NCBI GenBank assembly: GCA_020200995.1
Contig: JAIVHQ010000308.1
Location: 1-12,767 of the forward strand
Direction: 5' to 3'
DNA length: 12,767 nt
Origin: Flavobacteriales bacterium
Lineage (GTDB): Bacteria > Bacteroidota > Bacteroidia > Flavobacteriales_D > Cryomorphaceae
Position 1 is the stretch's first letter, and every line of letters starts with the position of its first letter. A program made the position numbers and the translations under genes. This document shows positions 12,258-12,767 of this stretch, piece after piece. The notes beneath the pieces are model-generated. The model did no database searches. It was not told where the DNA came from and saw only the letters and a list, made by a program, of their open reading frames with translations.

Positions 12258-12767
12258 CCGTCGATGCGGCGGCAGAGCACTTCGGGCTTGAGGGTGCGCC
12301 ACTCGATCTCGTCGAGTACCCCGCCGAGCACGAAATAGCTGTCGACATTGGCTGCCGAAAACTCCTTGGACACGTGTTCGGGAAAATTGAGCGCTGCAAT
12401 CCAACCGTCGCTGTCATTTACATCTTCAAACCACTCTTCGTAGTAGCAATCGTCAGGGTAGTGGAAGTTGAGCACATTCTCGCCGATGAGGATAAACTTG
12501 TTGATGCCCTCGGCCATGAGGAGATCGGCGATGTCGCGCTTGAAGAACATGATGTCGTTGTGGAGGCAGTCGTTCCACTCACCGATGAGTTCGATCACGG
12601 CATAGCCTTCAATGTAGTCGGCGTAGAGGATTTTGATAAACAGGGTCTGCGACCCGAAATCGTCCCATTGCGGGTGGATGCAATGGTCGTAGAGCTTGAG
12701 GGTGAATTCGAATTCGCTGTATTCGCGTCCGTAGAAGGGGGAGCGAGGGTCGTCCTCAGCCGTGTAG
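12227..12767 (-). CDS. Conserved Bacteroidota hypothetical protein, 5' end beyond the window
   Basis: The frame is open from the right edge to TGA 12227-12229, giving 179 codons of a gene that starts beyond the window. It has well-preserved blocks: F-Y-G-R-E-Y-S-E-F-E-F, H-P-Q-W-D-D-F-G-S-Q-T-L, E-L-I-G-E-W-N-D-C-L-H-N-D-I-M, K-F-I-L-I-G-E-N-V-L-N-F and D-D-C-Y-Y-E-E-W. I know this set from uncharacterised proteins found throughout Bacteroidota; no function is established that I can name. No signal peptide or membrane segment is visible in the part seen. The GTG at 12598 is not the start because conserved sequence continues upstream of it. It converges on the NUDIX gene with a 31-bp overlap. 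Confidence 0.85.
   Translation of the reverse strand, partial: YTAEDDPRSPFYGREYSEFEFTLKLYDHCIHPQWDDFGSQTLFIKILYADYIEGYAVIELIGEWNDCLHNDIMFFKRDIADLLMAEGINKFILIGENVLNFHYPDDCYYEEWFEDVNDSDGWIAALNFPEHVSKEFSAANVDSYFVLGGVLDEIEWRTLKPEVLCRRIDGYVARRLMSA

Noticed and set aside
12227..12598. 123-codon gene starting at GTG 12598
   Set aside because: The same frame continues with conserved sequence to the right edge, so this is an internal codon and the true start is outside the window.
1..12767. tRNA, rRNA, CRISPR array, insertion sequence or prophage content
   Set aside because: I saw no cloverleaf-like tRNA, no regularly spaced repeats, no transposase or integrase frame and no terminal inverted repeats.

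Overview
The window looks like chromosomal DNA from a member of the Bacteroidota, probably a Flavobacteriales-type bacterium with a roughly balanced, slightly GC-rich composition. The evidence is a PorE-like protein (TPR, beta-propeller, CRD and OmpA domains), a SiaC/DUF1987 protein, a LytS/LytTR two-component pair, a stand-alone MnmD, a conserved 'GEWND' family protein, no clear Shine-Dalgarno sequences, and several matches to the Bacteroidota -7 promoter element TAnnTTTG just upstream of start codons.

Layout. (1) 1-814 is a decayed accessory patch. It holds an unrecognised, possibly broken reading frame at the left edge, a small intact antitoxin-like gene, and a RelE/ParE-like toxin remnant that overlaps it and carries two in-frame stops. 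(2) 811-2951 (minus) is a two-gene unit: an ACP phosphodiesterase-family gene that seems to start at TTG, then an MltF-type lytic transglycosylase lipoprotein. (3) 3017-4680 (plus) encodes a LytS-family membrane histidine kinase and its overlapping LytTR response regulator. The kinase appears to have lost an internal segment of about 60-70 residues that normally holds the N-box of the ATP-binding domain. (4) 4841-5263 is a SiaC-family regulatory phosphoprotein with Ile where the phosphorylated Thr is expected. (5) 5315-6661 is a small unit with its own -7 element: a conserved small protein, an OmpH/Skp-like coiled-coil lipoprotein and an unknown helical protein. It ends at a strong bidirectional terminator. 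(6) 6759-7853 (minus) is an M42 aminopeptidase. (7) 7967-10983 is a translationally coupled pair: an exported TPR protein and the PorE-like protein. (8) 11006-12257 is mnmD (wobble-uridine tRNA modification) overlapping a NUDIX hydrolase by one base. The NUDIX gene converges with, and overlaps by 31 bp, a conserved hypothetical gene that runs off the right edge.

Most genes are ordinary housekeeping or cell-envelope genes. Several form an envelope theme: peptidoglycan cleavage (MltF), peptidoglycan anchoring (OmpA domain), periplasmic TPR scaffolds and an OmpH-like lipoprotein. I found no convincing new multi-gene system. The observations most worth checking are the histidine kinase lacking its N-box, the Thr-to-Ile change in SiaC, and the dead toxin beside a live antitoxin.
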